Positions 25,739 to 35,287 of a stretch of 64,000 bases of DNA are shown here, piece by piece (positions within the stretch are counted from its first letter, which is position 1; every line of letters begins with the position of its first letter). The translations under genes were made by a program, and so were the position numbers. The DNA is from Clostridiaceae bacterium. GTDB lineage: Bacteria; Bacillota; Clostridia; Lachnospirales; Lachnospiraceae. The DNA lies in NCBI GenBank assembly GCA_902363735.1, contig CABJBA010000009.1:62001-126000 (forward strand), read 5' to 3'. Under the pieces are notes generated by a model. It made no database searches, was not told the DNA's origin, and saw nothing but the letters and a program-made list of their open reading frames with translations.

Positions 25739-25771
25739 AGGCGCCCCGTATAACATGGGGCGCCTCTTTTA
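25739..25771 (+). terminator. Intrinsic terminator after the SIMPL gene
   Basis: Stem arms GGCGCCCC and GGGGCGCC with loop GTATAACAT, followed by TCTTTTAT. It may also act for the convergent mscS gene, although the minus-strand T-tract is poor. Confidence 0.8.
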
Positions 25772-25786
25772 TATTGGTTTACTATA

Positions 25787-26704
25787 TCATGAACTTCGTT
25801 CCTTAACCTGTACTTCCATCCGGTTATAGGGAATTTCAATTCCGGCCTCATCAAAGGCTGTCTTGACCTGTTCCATAATTCCGCAGCGAACCTTCCAGTA
25901 GTCCTCTGTTGCAGTCCAGCCTCTGCCTCCCAGCATGACGGCTCCCTGAGTCATTTCACTGACAAAAACTTCCACTGGTTCTTCCTTTAAAATCCCTTCC
26001 TGCTCTCTGATAATCCGTTCCATAACCTCTTTTGCTTTTTTTAGGTCGGAATCATATCCGATTCCTATGACAATATCCACCCTTCTCTTTTCCATAGCAG
26101 TCACATTGGTCAAGGCTGAATTGGAAAGGGTGCCGTTTGGGATAACCACCTGTCTGTTGTCAATAGTCGTCAGTACCGTATAGACCAGACCAATGGTCCG
26201 GACTGTCCCTTCTCCATCCTTAGAAACAATGTAATCACCCACACGGAAAGGCTTCATAAGCAGGATCAGCACACCGCCTGCAAAATTAGCCAAGCTGCCC
26301 TGAACCGCCAGACCTATGGCAATACTGGCAGAACCCAGCACTGCCAGTATTGAAGCAGAATTAATACCGATCTGCCCCGCTATAATAAGTCCAAGAAAAC
26401 AGTAAAGAGCCGCATTTAAGACAGACAGCAAAAACTTCTTTAAGCTGATCTCCATATCCATCTTTACGAAGGAACGGTTCATCATTCGGTAAATCAGTTT
26501 GATAACCCGGGAGCCTACAAACAATATGACCAATGCAATCAACAGCTTAATTCCGAAGGTAATCAGTTCAGGAAGCCAGTCTCTTATGGTCTCCACAAGG
26601 ACATTGGGCTTTAACTGGTCTAACTTCAAATTTTCCTGAACCTCTTTTTGCAGATCTGCCAGGGATTCTTCCGGAAGTATAGTGGAAATAGAAGCAAACA
26701 ACAT
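25787..26704 (-). CDS. mscS: Small-conductance mechanosensitive channel (MscS family)
   Basis: A 305-residue membrane channel that releases solutes under osmotic downshock. Seen: three hydrophobic segments within residues about 48-150, the pore-lining helix and following segment GSASIAIGLAVQGSLANFAGG, and the cytoplasmic beta domain starting KPFRVGDYIVSKDGEGTV and DNRQVVIPNGTLSNSALTN. Length is near the E. coli protein (286). It shares one base with glgB (TAATG), so the two are co-translated, an unusual functional pairing that may connect glycogen turnover with osmotic balance or may be coincidental. Confidence 0.93.
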   Translation of the reverse strand: MLFASISTILPEESLADLQKEVQENLKLDQLKPNVLVETIRDWLPELITFGIKLLIALVILFVGSRVIKLIYRMMNRSFVKMDMEISLKKFLLSVLNAALYCFLGLIIAGQIGINSASILAVLGSASIAIGLAVQGSLANFAGGVLILLMKPFRVGDYIVSKDGEGTVRTIGLVYTVLTTIDNRQVVIPNGTLSNSALTNVTAMEKRRVDIVIGIGYDSDLKKAKEVMERIIREQEGILKEEPVEVFVSEMTQGAVMLGGRGWTATEDYWKVRCGIMEQVKTAFDEAGIEIPYNRMEVQVKERSS

Positions 26705-29019
26705 TACTTAGAGACTCCTCTCTCTTTCACTTTTGCCGGAGACTTTATCTTTCCGGCCTTATTCACAGCAGCCTGTTTCCCCTTTTCAGGAGTACAGGTA
26801 AATACCATAACACTTAAAGGCGCCACAGTTATTTCAATAGAATCCGGTCTTTCATCTGCCTCTTTCTTTCTGGAGGTTTTCACCCTGGCATTAACCCGGC
26901 CCTCTCCACCGAAAACAACCGCATCACTGTTTAGAATTTCCTTATATTTCCCTGCAAAGGGAACTCCCACCGGGAACTTCTCATGGGCAATGGTGTCATA
27001 GTTACAGACAAAGAGCAAAGATTCCTCTTTTTTCTTAGTCTTTCTCAAAAATGCAATGATGCTGTTAGCAGAATCCGTACACTCCACCCATTCAAAACCT
27101 TCAGGATCAGAGTCTAACTGATACAAGGCAGGATGGCTGGTATAAAGGAGGTTCAAAGCCTTTACATAGTCCTTTACCTGACTGTGAAGAGGATACTCCA
27201 GTATATCCCAGTCCAGGCTCCTGTTTTCACTCCATTCCCTGATCTGGCCGAATTCCTGGCCCATAAACAGAAGCTTTTTACCTGGATGGCCTGTCATAAA
27301 GCCATAGGCAGCCTTTAAATTAGCGGCTTTTATCTCCAGAGTCTCTCCCGGCATCTTGCCCATAATGGTGCCTTTTCCATGTACCACCTCATCATGGGAG
27401 AATACTAAAATAAAATCCTCACTGTAAGCATACAGCATACTGAAGGTCAGCTCACTGTAATGGTGCTTTCTGAAATAAGGATCGCACTGAATATACCCGG
27501 TAAAGTCATGCATCCAACCCATGTTCCATTTATAGTCAAAGCCCAGCCCATCTTCTTTTACATCAGCCGTAATCCTGGGCCATGCGGTGGATTCTTCTGC
27601 GATGAGAACCGTCCCATCCTTGCGTCCTTTAAATATGGAATTCATGTGCTTTAAGAACTCCACTGCCTCCAGATTTTCATGGCTTCCGTAAATATTGGGA
27701 ACCCATTCTCCCGGATTCTTGCCGTAATCCAGATACAGCATGGAAGCCACTGCATCCATACGGATTCCGTCTGCATGGTATTTTTCCGCCCAAAAAAGTG
27801 CATTGGCAATGAGGAAGTTTTTAACCTGAGGCCTGCCGTAATTATAGATTAAGGTTCCCCAATGCGGGTGAGCCCCCTGTCTGGGGTCTTTATGCTCATA
27901 GAGACAAGTCCCGTCAAAGTTTGCCAGGCCAAAACTGTCTCTGGGAAAATGGGCCGGAACCCAGTCCAGGATCACGCCGATCCCCTGGTTATGCATATAA
28001 TTCATAAAATACATAAAATCATCAGGCGTCCCATAACGGCTGGTGGGTGCGTAATAACCTGTGACCTGATACCCCCAGGATGCATCCAGAGGGTGTTCCA
28101 TAACAGGCAGTACTTCTATATGAGTATACCCCATATCCAACACATATTCCGCCAGCTTTTCGGCAATTTCCCGGTAATTATAAAATTCAGAGCCTACAAT
28201 AGGCTTCCCAGCTTCATCTTTATCCAGCTCTTTGCGAAGCCATGATCCCAAATGGACTTCATAGACAGACATGGGCTGCTGCTTTGTATTGGTCTTTGCC
28301 CGTTTTTTCATCCACTCCTGATCACTCCACTGGTAAGCTCCCGTATCCCATACAACAGAAGCATTGGCAGGGCGCAGTTCGCAGTAATTTCCATAGGGAT
28401 CGCTTTTTAACTGAATATCAGTATTGACGTGTTTGATCTCATATTTATAAACAGTTCCTGTCTTAATTCCCGGAATAAACAGTTCAAAAATGCCGGAAAC
28501 TCCAAGCCGTCTCATCTGGTGCCGCCTGCCATCCCAGAGGTTAAAGTCCCCCACCACGCTGACACGCATAGCATTGGGGGCCCAAACGGAAAAATACACG
28601 CCTTCCGCCCCACCAAGCTTTAAGGGATGAGCTCCCATCTTTTCATAAATACTGTAATGAATTCCGGACTCAAATTTTTTCAAGTCCCCCGCCGTATAAT
28701 TGGAATCAAAGGAATAGGGGTCCAAAAGTTCTTCCTGTACATCATTGTCGTAAGTTACCAGCAGTGTGTAGTCCACTATGGTCTTAACGGGAATAAGGGC
28801 TGCAAAGAAGCCCGCCTCATCCGCCAGTTCCATGGGATATTCCTTTTTGCTTTCCCCGGTTTTAACTGTTATCTTTGATGCGCTTGGAATAAATGCCTGA
28901 ATCAAAAGTCCCGCCTTGGTCATATGAGGCCCCAGAATCCCATGAGGATTGGCTGATTCAGAATATACGATTTCTTCAATCCCCGCCCAATCCATGAGAG
29001 CATATAATTTTTTGTCCAT
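26704..29019 (-). CDS. glgB: 1,4-alpha-glucan branching enzyme (GH13)
   Basis: A 771-residue cytoplasmic enzyme that forms alpha-1,6 branches in glycogen. Seen: two N-terminal beta domains (GIHYSIYEKMGAHP, then CBM48-type VYFSVWAPNAMRVSVVGDFN), and the GH13 catalytic barrel with GIGVILDWVPAHFP, nucleophile Asp in DGIRMDAVASMLYL, acid/base Glu in LIAEESTAWP and FSHDEVVHGKG. Length is slightly over the usual 630-750 because of the basic Lys-rich C-terminal tail. GGAGGAG precedes the ATG. The usual glgC/glgD/glgA genes are not in the window. Confidence 0.96.
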   Translation of the reverse strand: MDKKLYALMDWAGIEEIVYSESANPHGILGPHMTKAGLLIQAFIPSASKITVKTGESKKEYPMELADEAGFFAALIPVKTIVDYTLLVTYDNDVQEELLDPYSFDSNYTAGDLKKFESGIHYSIYEKMGAHPLKLGGAEGVYFSVWAPNAMRVSVVGDFNLWDGRRHQMRRLGVSGIFELFIPGIKTGTVYKYEIKHVNTDIQLKSDPYGNYCELRPANASVVWDTGAYQWSDQEWMKKRAKTNTKQQPMSVYEVHLGSWLRKELDKDEAGKPIVGSEFYNYREIAEKLAEYVLDMGYTHIEVLPVMEHPLDASWGYQVTGYYAPTSRYGTPDDFMYFMNYMHNQGIGVILDWVPAHFPRDSFGLANFDGTCLYEHKDPRQGAHPHWGTLIYNYGRPQVKNFLIANALFWAEKYHADGIRMDAVASMLYLDYGKNPGEWVPNIYGSHENLEAVEFLKHMNSIFKGRKDGTVLIAEESTAWPRITADVKEDGLGFDYKWNMGWMHDFTGYIQCDPYFRKHHYSELTFSMLYAYSEDFILVFSHDEVVHGKGTIMGKMPGETLEIKAANLKAAYGFMTGHPGKKLLFMGQEFGQIREWSENRSLDWDILEYPLHSQVKDYVKALNLLYTSHPALYQLDSDPEGFEWVECTDSANSIIAFLRKTKKKEESLLFVCNYDTIAHEKFPVGVPFAGKYKEILNSDAVVFGGEGRVNARVKTSRKKEADERPDSIEITVAPLSVMVFTCTPEKGKQAAVNKAGKIKSPAKVKERGVSK

Positions 29020-29052
29020 TCACTACTCCTCCTAGTCCTTACTGATAAAAAT

Positions 29053-29081
29053 ATTCTATCATTCAGGCAAGTAATTTTCAA
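29053..29081 (-). promoter_or_regulatory. Sigma-A promoter of glgB-mscS
   Basis: Minus-strand -35 TTGAAA (29076-29081), 17-base spacer, -10 TAGAAT (29053-29058), 34 bases before the glgB start. Confidence 0.65.
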
Positions 29082-29153
29082 TAGATTTCCCCAATCACGA
29101 AAGCCCTTTTCCAGATAGATTGTGAATATTTTCTTACCATTTTATAAAACCCC

Positions 29154-29182
29154 TTGCGTAATAAATCAATCTCATTTAAACT
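29154..29182 (+). promoter_or_regulatory. Possible promoter of lepB
   Basis: Plus-strand -35 TTGCGT (29154-29159), 17-base spacer, -10 TAAACT (29177-29182), 37 bases before the lepB start; a divergent pair with the glgB promoter. Confidence 0.4.
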
Positions 29183-29218
29183 TTGATATGGAACCATCAG
29201 GAAGGGAAGCGAAATATC

Positions 29219-29785
29219 ATGAAGAGAAACGAAAACTTACAAAAAGAACAGGGGACATTTAGCTGGAAAGAAGAGATTATTAGCTGGGTCAAGATTATCA
29301 TTACAGCCGCTGTCATTGCATTTCTGCTTAATAACTTTATTATTGCAAACAGCAGAGTGCCTACCGGATCCATGGAACAGACCATTATGGCAAAGGACAG
29401 GGTCATCGGATCCAGGCTGTCCTATTATTTTGACGATCCCCAACGGGGAGATGTGGTTATCTTCCATTATCCCGATGATCCCACCGGAAAGACTTATTAT
29501 GTAAAGCGAATTATCGGACTTCCTGGAGATATTATCGATATCAGGGAAGGAAATGTGTATTTAAATAATTCAGACGTTCCTCTGGACGAACCCTATCTGC
29601 CGGAACCTATGGAACCGGAACCGGACGCCCGCTATGAGGTACCGGAAAACAGCTACTTCATGCTGGGTGACAACCGGAATTGGTCCGCAGATGCCAGGCG
29701 CTGGAAGAATAAATACGTGGAAAAAGATAAGATCATCGCTAAAGTCCTGTTCCGCTACTTCCCCTCAATTAATAAAATAAACTAA
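29219..29785 (+). CDS. lepB: Signal peptidase I
   Basis: A 188-residue membrane protease that removes signal peptides from secreted proteins. Seen: one membrane anchor (SWVKIIITAAVIAFLLNNFI, about residues 22-42), the catalytic Ser in NSRVPTGSMEQTI, the catalytic Lys in TYYVKRIIGLPGD and the late MLGDNRNWSADARRW. Size is typical of Gram-positive type. ATG at 29219 is chosen; a TTG 12 codons earlier has no ribosome binding site. Single-gene unit between a divergent glgB and a terminator. Confidence 0.95.
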   Translation: MKRNENLQKEQGTFSWKEEIISWVKIIITAAVIAFLLNNFIIANSRVPTGSMEQTIMAKDRVIGSRLSYYFDDPQRGDVVIFHYPDDPTGKTYYVKRIIGLPGDIIDIREGNVYLNNSDVPLDEPYLPEPMEPEPDARYEVPENSYFMLGDNRNWSADARRWKNKYVEKDKIIAKVLFRYFPSINKIN

Positions 29786-29826
29786 AAAACGCAGGCCGAA
29801 GTTTATCTTCCTTGGCCTGCGTTTTT
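29785..29826 (+). terminator. Bidirectional terminator between lepB and the flagellin gene
   Basis: Stem arms AAAAACGCAGGCC and GGCCTGCGTTTTT around GAAGTTTATCTTCCTT. T-runs exist on both strands, so it can end both lepB and the convergent flagellin transcript. Confidence 0.9.
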
Positions 29827-29848
29827 ATTGAAATATACTGTTTTTCTT

Positions 29849-31657
29849 CTATTGCAAAAGCTGTAAAATTCCTTGAGGCTGCTGGTTTGCCTGAGCAAGC
29901 ATTGCCTGAGCTGACTGAGTAAGAATATTGTTTTTTACAAAGTCTGCATATTCCCTAGCCATGTCAACATCTCTGATACGACTTTCTGATGCAGTTAGAT
30001 TTTCCACAAATACTCTTCCCACATTTTCCGCACTCTCAAGCCGGTTCATATCACTTCCAAACTTTCCTCTAAAAGATACTACCAGCCCAATGGCTCTATC
30101 AATCCGGTTTAATGAATCAACTGCTGCGCTTAAATTCTCCACACTTAGGCCAGGGGGATCTAAAGCCAGGTTTTCAGCTGTAGCATCGCAGGTATGAATG
30201 TAAAATCCGCTGTTAATTCCACCTTGTATCCAGACTCCCAAGGATCGTTCTTCTTTTTCTGAGATTTTTATATTGCTGTCAGTCTCCGTACTTTTTATAC
30301 CAAACTGAAAGGAATAAGATTGATTGCTTCCTTTTTCTAATTCCTGGTCTTTCCAGACCATACTAAACCCTAAGTCAATTCCCGGATATAAAACCCCCTC
30401 ATTAGATAAGTCAGGCTGATCAAAGTTCGTCCATAAGGGAGTACTATTTCTATAATGGCCCAGATATAAATAATCCGGTTTATTTCCGCCAACCATTACA
30501 CTTCCTGTAAACGGAAGTTCAGAAACAGGACCCCAAATAGAAAAACTGTCAGGCATAGAGGAGTATTCATACATGGTTGTTTTTTCAACCCGACTTCCTT
30601 CTACATAATACCGCTCCACAGAATCATTATTATTATAAGCCGTATCAAAATGGTGCATAAAATCAATCCCAATTTTGTCCGAGCCCTGTGCCGAACTCTT
30701 GTTCTGAACTTCATATGAAATCTCATAATACTGTACGTTATTCTCTGCCAGACCGCTATCACTTTTGGATTTATCATTTAGCTTTATGCTCTGGACAAGC
30801 TCGATCTCTATGTATTCAGGCGGATTTTCCCCAGGATCCCCGTCAGGTAGTGAGGGAGATCCCGCACCAGCCACCAATTTTTTATAGCTATAAGTCAGAC
30901 TCCAAGTGTTATCGTCCTGATTATAGCTATAACTGTCCTTTACAATATCCATAACCGCAGTTCCGGCCTCCAGTTTACTGGAATTCAAAGAAACCTCAAC
31001 AAGCTCTGTATCCCCAGAAATAATATTCCCTGAACTGTCATATTTAGGAATTCTGATCCGGATTTGTTCATAGGAAGTACTTCCGTCCCCAAATACCAGG
31101 CTCCAATTAGTTGAACCGCTGACACCATCAACCGTTTTTGCACCGATACTATATCTTCCATTTTCTCTAAGAGGCGGATCCGTTAAATCTGCTTTTAACC
31201 GAACATCATTAAATTTGACATCAATTCCCGGGCTATAAGAGGCTTTCATCAGGGGCTTTATTCCATTTACATCGGTACCTTTAGCTATTCGGTCTATTTC
31301 CGATGTAAGATTGGACAATTCGTCACTAATGGACTTTAGCTCCTGGGATGAATATATTGAGTTCTGAGCCGCTAAAGTAAGCTCCTTTGCTCTTATCAGC
31401 ATATTGTTTACTTCCTGCAACGCACCATCTGCTGTCTCAGCCACCGCTTTTCCCTGCACAATATTATCCAATGAGGTATCCAGTTCAGTAATCTGGCTTC
31501 TCATTTTCTCAGAAATAGCAAGCCCCGCAGCATTATCTCCAGCGGTGTTAATATCATATCCGGAGGCTAGCTTTCTTAAGTTCTTTTTAACCGCATCTGT
31601 ATTTTTTCTATAGTTCCCATTAGCATTTATAGCTTTAATATTATTTTGTACCCTCAT
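29849..31657 (-). CDS. Flagellin with large variable central region
   Basis: A 602-residue flagellar filament protein. Seen: conserved N-terminal D0/D1 helices (NNIKAINANGNYRKN, LRKLASGYDINTAGDNAAGLA, the typical EISEKMRSQI-like block) over about residues 1-150, a roughly 300-residue variable centre rich in Ser, Tyr and Asp with little similarity to anything recognised, and conserved C-terminal D1/D0 (LESAENVGRVFVENLTASESRIRD, ANQQPQGILQLLQ). No other flagellar gene is in the window, so it is an isolated copy; it may be a phase-variable or minor filament subunit. No good ribosome binding site precedes the ATG, which is odd for a highly expressed protein. Upstream, TAAAGATA and CGAGATAA weakly resemble a sigma-D promoter, with spacing off. 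Confidence 0.92.
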   Translation of the reverse strand: MRVQNNIKAINANGNYRKNTDAVKKNLRKLASGYDINTAGDNAAGLAISEKMRSQITELDTSLDNIVQGKAVAETADGALQEVNNMLIRAKELTLAAQNSIYSSQELKSISDELSNLTSEIDRIAKGTDVNGIKPLMKASYSPGIDVKFNDVRLKADLTDPPLRENGRYSIGAKTVDGVSGSTNWSLVFGDGSTSYEQIRIRIPKYDSSGNIISGDTELVEVSLNSSKLEAGTAVMDIVKDSYSYNQDDNTWSLTYSYKKLVAGAGSPSLPDGDPGENPPEYIEIELVQSIKLNDKSKSDSGLAENNVQYYEISYEVQNKSSAQGSDKIGIDFMHHFDTAYNNNDSVERYYVEGSRVEKTTMYEYSSMPDSFSIWGPVSELPFTGSVMVGGNKPDYLYLGHYRNSTPLWTNFDQPDLSNEGVLYPGIDLGFSMVWKDQELEKGSNQSYSFQFGIKSTETDSNIKISEKEERSLGVWIQGGINSGFYIHTCDATAENLALDPPGLSVENLSAAVDSLNRIDRAIGLVVSFRGKFGSDMNRLESAENVGRVFVENLTASESRIRDVDMAREYADFVKNNILTQSAQAMLAQANQQPQGILQLLQ

Positions 31658-31770
31658 AACAAAACTATGCTGCTCAAAATGCCGTCAAACATGCTTATCT
31701 CGAATGTCTTTATCTTTACAGCGATTCAGTGGCAGCTTCCCCTTCCTCTTTTTATAGCATCACCACTTTT

Positions 31771-32214
31771 TCAACACCTGTTTTCAATTTCTGCCAGCAT
31801 ATCCACACGGCGCTGATGCCTTCCGCCTTCATAACTGGCTTTAAGCCATTCCTCAGTGATCATCTTTGCCATTTCCACACCGATCACTCTGGCTCCGAAG
31901 CAGAGCACATTGGAATCGTTGTGCATTCTGGAAAGCTTTGCCGTGTAGGGTTCGCTGCAGACACAGGCACGGACTCCTTTTACCTTGTTGCAGGCTAAGG
32001 AAATACCAACTCCGGTCCCGCAGATGGCAATTCCTAAATCCGCCATTCCATTCACAACAGCCCGTCCCACTTCCTCTCCATACTTAGGGTAGTCGCAGCT
32101 TTCTGTGGCATTGGTTCCAAAGTCAATGACTTCATATCCCAAATCTTCTACAAATGCCTTGATTTCATCTTTCATCTCTATAGCCGTATGGTCATTTCCC
32201 ATTGCAATTTTCAT
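31771..32214 (-). CDS. rpiB: Ribose-5-phosphate isomerase B
   Basis: A 147-residue enzyme interconverting ribose-5-phosphate and ribulose-5-phosphate in the pentose phosphate pathway. Seen: KIAMGNDHTAIEMKDE, the catalytic Cys in AICGTGVGISLACNKVKG and the phosphate-binding HNDSNVLCFGARVIG. Length matches the family. The start at 32214 has GAGGAG eight bases upstream; an ATG two codons earlier is too close to it. The gene follows aroC by about 29 bases and may share its transcript. Confidence 0.95.
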   Translation of the reverse strand: MKIAMGNDHTAIEMKDEIKAFVEDLGYEVIDFGTNATESCDYPKYGEEVGRAVVNGMADLGIAICGTGVGISLACNKVKGVRACVCSEPYTAKLSRMHNDSNVLCFGARVIGVEMAKMITEEWLKASYEGGRHQRRVDMLAEIENRC

Positions 32215-32243
32215 TATCATATCTCCTCGTTTTCAAATGTAAG

Positions 32244-33350
32244 CTATTGGCAGCCGTAAAAGGACTGGATTTTATCCAGCCTGGAGGCCATATTGGTCAA
32301 AAGCAGATCCGCTGTCGTAAGAGCTGCCATGGATTCCACAACCACTACCGCTCTTGGAACAATGACAGGATCATGACGTCCCTTAATCTGAACTTCCAGT
32401 TCCTCTCCCTGACGGTTTATGGTCTTCTGGGACTGGGCAATGGAAGCTGTGGGCTTAAAAGCCGCCCGGAATACGACCTGAGTTCCGTCGCTGATTCCTC
32501 CCAGGATTCCTCCTGCATGATTGGTCCTTTTCTGGGCTCTCTTTTCATCTTTTCCGGAAAAACTGTCATTATTTTCAGAGCCTAATGTCCGGGATGCTGA
32601 AAAGCCGTCTCCTATCTCAAAGCCTTTTACTGCACCAATGGACATAACCGCATTGGCAAGAGCCGCATCGTACTTGTCAAATACCGGCTCGCCAATCCCT
32701 GCCGGAACTCCGTCGATGACGCATTCCACCACTCCTCCCACTGAGTCGGGTCTTGACATCATTTCTTCCACATACCTGGCTGCAAGGTCTGCAGTTTCAT
32801 GATCGGGCATATAAAAACTGTTTTGATCCCGCTCTTTTATATCAAAACGTTCCGGGTTAATATCATATGGTCCGATGGATTTGGTATATGCTGTAACAGT
32901 AATCCCCAGGCTTTTTAAAAAGCTGGCGGCAATCGCTCCGGCGGCCACCCTGCCTATGGTTTCCCTTCCTGAAGAACGTCCGCCGCCCCGGTAATCCCTG
33001 ATCCCATACTTTGTGTCAAAGCCGTAATCAGCATGGCCCGGACGGTATACATTCATAATATTGCTGTAATCTTTAGACCTTTGATCCTGGTTCCATACTA
33101 CCATGGAAATGGGAGCTCCGGTTGTCTGCCCCTCAAAGACACCTGACAGTATTTCCACCTTGTCACCCTCCTGGCGCTTGGTGGTAAACTTACTCTGACC
33201 CGGTTTTCTTCTGTCAAGGTATTCCTGGATATCCCCTTCTTCCAGTTTAAGCCCTGCCGGACATCCATCCACAACAACGCCGATTCCTTTTCCGTGTGAT
33301 TCCCCCCAGGTTGTCACCTTCCATATTGTCCCCAGTGTTGATCCTGCCAT
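32244..33350 (-). CDS. aroC: Chorismate synthase
   Basis: A 368-residue FMN-dependent enzyme making chorismate from EPSP, the last step of the shikimate pathway. Seen: [21 protein letters not shown] at the N-terminus, [57 protein letters not shown] signature blocks and a late MASRLDK. Length is typical. The ATG at 33350 is favoured (AAGGAG eight bases upstream) over a TTG two codons earlier. It is encoded between a lactonase and rpiB rather than with other aro genes. Confidence 0.97.
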   Translation of the reverse strand: MAGSTLGTIWKVTTWGESHGKGIGVVVDGCPAGLKLEEGDIQEYLDRRKPGQSKFTTKRQEGDKVEILSGVFEGQTTGAPISMVVWNQDQRSKDYSNIMNVYRPGHADYGFDTKYGIRDYRGGGRSSGRETIGRVAAGAIAASFLKSLGITVTAYTKSIGPYDINPERFDIKERDQNSFYMPDHETADLAARYVEEMMSRPDSVGGVVECVIDGVPAGIGEPVFDKYDAALANAVMSIGAVKGFEIGDGFSASRTLGSENNDSFSGKDEKRAQKRTNHAGGILGGISDGTQVVFRAAFKPTASIAQSQKTINRQGEELEVQIKGRHDPVIVPRAVVVVESMAALTTADLLLTNMASRLDKIQSFYGCQ

Positions 33351-33364
33351 GTACAATTCTCCTT

Positions 33365-34423
33365 TTAATTTCTGACCTTAACAATGGTGCAGCTATTGGG
33401 TTCATTGACCCTCAGCTCCTTGCCGTTCATGATAAGAAGGCCTCTTTCATAATCTACTGTAAAAAAGGTAATGCTGCCTGTCTCATGATTGATGGAAGCA
33501 ATATGCTTATCATCCGGAAAGGCCGAAACATCCTTGGGATAGCTGCCGCTGATCGGAAGGCAGCATATGGATTCCAAAAGTCCCGTATCCTTGTCCCTCT
33601 TATAGACCGAAACAGAATTATCTCCGGCATTGCCGCAGAATAAATGCTTTTCATCGTGGGACATGCGCATAGAACTGGCTGCAGTGAGCTGGCTGCGCTT
33701 TCGTCCCGTGGTGGAAACAGTCTGTATTTTTTCGATCTTGGGCTGACGGTCTGCTGTCTCATAGGTGAATACATCAATCACATTCTTTAATTCATAAAGT
33801 AAATAGAAAAACTTTCCATCTGAGCTGAACCGGAAGCATTTTGGTGCAGATTCCCTTTCACATCTGATGGAGTCCACTAAAATCATTTCTTCCACATGTT
33901 CATCAAAGCGGTAAATCTTTACCTGGTCGATCCCCACGTCCGCTACCATGATATATTTTCCATCAGGCGTTCTCCTGGAACAGCTTACATGAGGCCGGAA
34001 GTTTCTCTCCGCCACGCTGCCTAAGCCCTTGTGAAATACTGATGTTACAATCTCACCTACAGAGCCGTCCTTATTTAACCGGAGCACCGTACATTTTCCG
34101 TCGTGATAACCGGATACAAATATGTATTTTTCAGAGCTGTCAATGGATAAGTGACAGCCTCTCATTCCCTTTATATTAGCAGAATTAAGTCTTGTAATGG
34201 ATCCGTTTTCATGAATGCGAAAGGAAATCACACCAGTATCTGTAATGGAATAAAGAGTCCTTCCGTCACTGGAGGAGGTAATATAGGAAGCGTTGTCAAC
34301 CTCCACCTCACACCGCTCAGTGAAACGTCCCTTTTCCACATCAACATCATATACCGTAATCCCTTTGGCCTGCCCGCTGTAGGAGTAGGAGCCTACATAA
34401 GCCATATACTTTCCCTTCATCAT
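33365..34423 (-). CDS. Lactonase family beta-propeller protein (6-phosphogluconolactonase-like)
   Basis: A 352-residue protein of the seven-bladed lactonase (YbhE/Pgl) family. Seen: N-terminal AYVGSYSYSGQAKGITVYDVD, the internal GMRGCHLSIDSSEKYIFVSGY and FRPHVSCSRRTPDGKYIMVADVGID, and GNAGDNSVSVYKRD, typical blade repeats. Homologues hydrolyse 6-phosphogluconolactone to 6-phosphogluconate; others have unknown substrates. Neighbouring rpiB gives pentose-phosphate context but is not proof. Two in-frame ATGs occur at the start (34423 and 34420); GAGGGA is upstream. It precedes aroC by 14 bases, so the three genes pgl-like, aroC and rpiB probably form one unit. Confidence 0.8.
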   Translation of the reverse strand: MMKGKYMAYVGSYSYSGQAKGITVYDVDVEKGRFTERCEVEVDNASYITSSSDGRTLYSITDTGVISFRIHENGSITRLNSANIKGMRGCHLSIDSSEKYIFVSGYHDGKCTVLRLNKDGSVGEIVTSVFHKGLGSVAERNFRPHVSCSRRTPDGKYIMVADVGIDQVKIYRFDEHVEEMILVDSIRCERESAPKCFRFSSDGKFFYLLYELKNVIDVFTYETADRQPKIEKIQTVSTTGRKRSQLTAASSMRMSHDEKHLFCGNAGDNSVSVYKRDKDTGLLESICCLPISGSYPKDVSAFPDDKHIASINHETGSITFFTVDYERGLLIMNGKELRVNEPNSCTIVKVRN

Positions 34424-34613
34424 ACATTCCCTCGCAGAAATAAGCTTACAAGGCTCACTTCTTTAAATTAATAGTATAGAAAATCATCTATACCGTTGAC
34501 AGTTACACAGCAAACCATTAAAACCCGGGGTGCTTATTTCCATAAGTATAAGCCGTATCTATTTTCCCGTCAATATTTTTTACATTTTTCAAGTAAAACC
34601 TCAGTAAAAAGTA

Positions 34614-34641
34614 TTGACATACAATAAAAAAACAGTATAAT
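34614..34641 (+). promoter_or_regulatory. Near-consensus sigma-A promoter of the regulator-potABCD operon
   Basis: Plus-strand -35 TTGACA (34614-34619), 16-base spacer, -10 TATAAT (34636-34641), giving a leader of about 85-90 bases. The gap 34424-34736 otherwise contains only AT-rich sequence; no riboswitch was recognised. Confidence 0.75.
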
Positions 34642-34736
34642 GAATCATGCTGCATGTTTATTAATACTAAACTTTTTAATTAATTTTACCGTTAGTCCGA
34701 TCTGGTGCTTTATGGCACTTTACAAAGGAGGAACAT

Positions 34737-35270
34737 ATGGATATAGGTGGAAAACTAAAGGAGCTGAGGGTGTTAAAAGGCCTCACTCAGGAAGAGCTGG
34801 CTGATCGGGCAGAACTGTCCAAGGGGTTCATATCCCAGCTGGAACGAAACTTAACCTCTCCTTCCATTGCAACTCTTATGGACATTCTTCAATGTCTGGG
34901 AACCTCCACAGGGGAATTCTTTCACGAAAGCAAGGAAGAACAGATTGTATTCGGCAAAACCGATTATTTTGAAAAATACGATGCAGAGCTGAAAAGCGAA
35001 ATCAAATGGATTATTCCCAATGCACAGAAAAACATGATGGAACCCATACTTCTCACTTTAGAGGCAGGGGGACAGACCTATCCTGATAATCCCCATGAAG
35101 GCGAGGAATTCGGATACATCCTGCAGGGAAGTGTTTCCATTCATATAGGAAATAAAACATATAAAGCTAAAAAAGGGGAATCCTTTTACTTTATATCAGA
35201 TAAAAAACATTACTTAAGCAGCAAGGCCGGCGCTGCCCTTATCTGGGTCAGCTCTCCGCCAAGCTTTTAA
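34737..35270 (+). CDS. XRE-family regulator with cupin domain (PuuR-like)
   Basis: A 177-residue regulator. Seen: helix-turn-helix LKGLTQEELADRAELSKGFISQLER (residues about 13-38), the second helix LMDILQCLGTSTGEFF, and a C-terminal cupin (EGEEFGYILQGSVSIHIGNKTYKAKKGESFYFISDKKHYL, residues about 105-170). This HTH-cupin architecture is typical of polyamine-pathway regulators such as PuuR, and the gene is directly upstream of potA. Inference: it senses polyamine and represses or activates the transporter and itself. AAGGAGGA lies before the ATG. Confidence 0.92.
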   Translation: MDIGGKLKELRVLKGLTQEELADRAELSKGFISQLERNLTSPSIATLMDILQCLGTSTGEFFHESKEEQIVFGKTDYFEKYDAELKSEIKWIIPNAQKNMMEPILLTLEAGGQTYPDNPHEGEEFGYILQGSVSIHIGNKTYKAKKGESFYFISDKKHYLSSKAGAALIWVSSPPSF

Positions 35271-35287
35271 CAGGAGGATAAGAGGTT

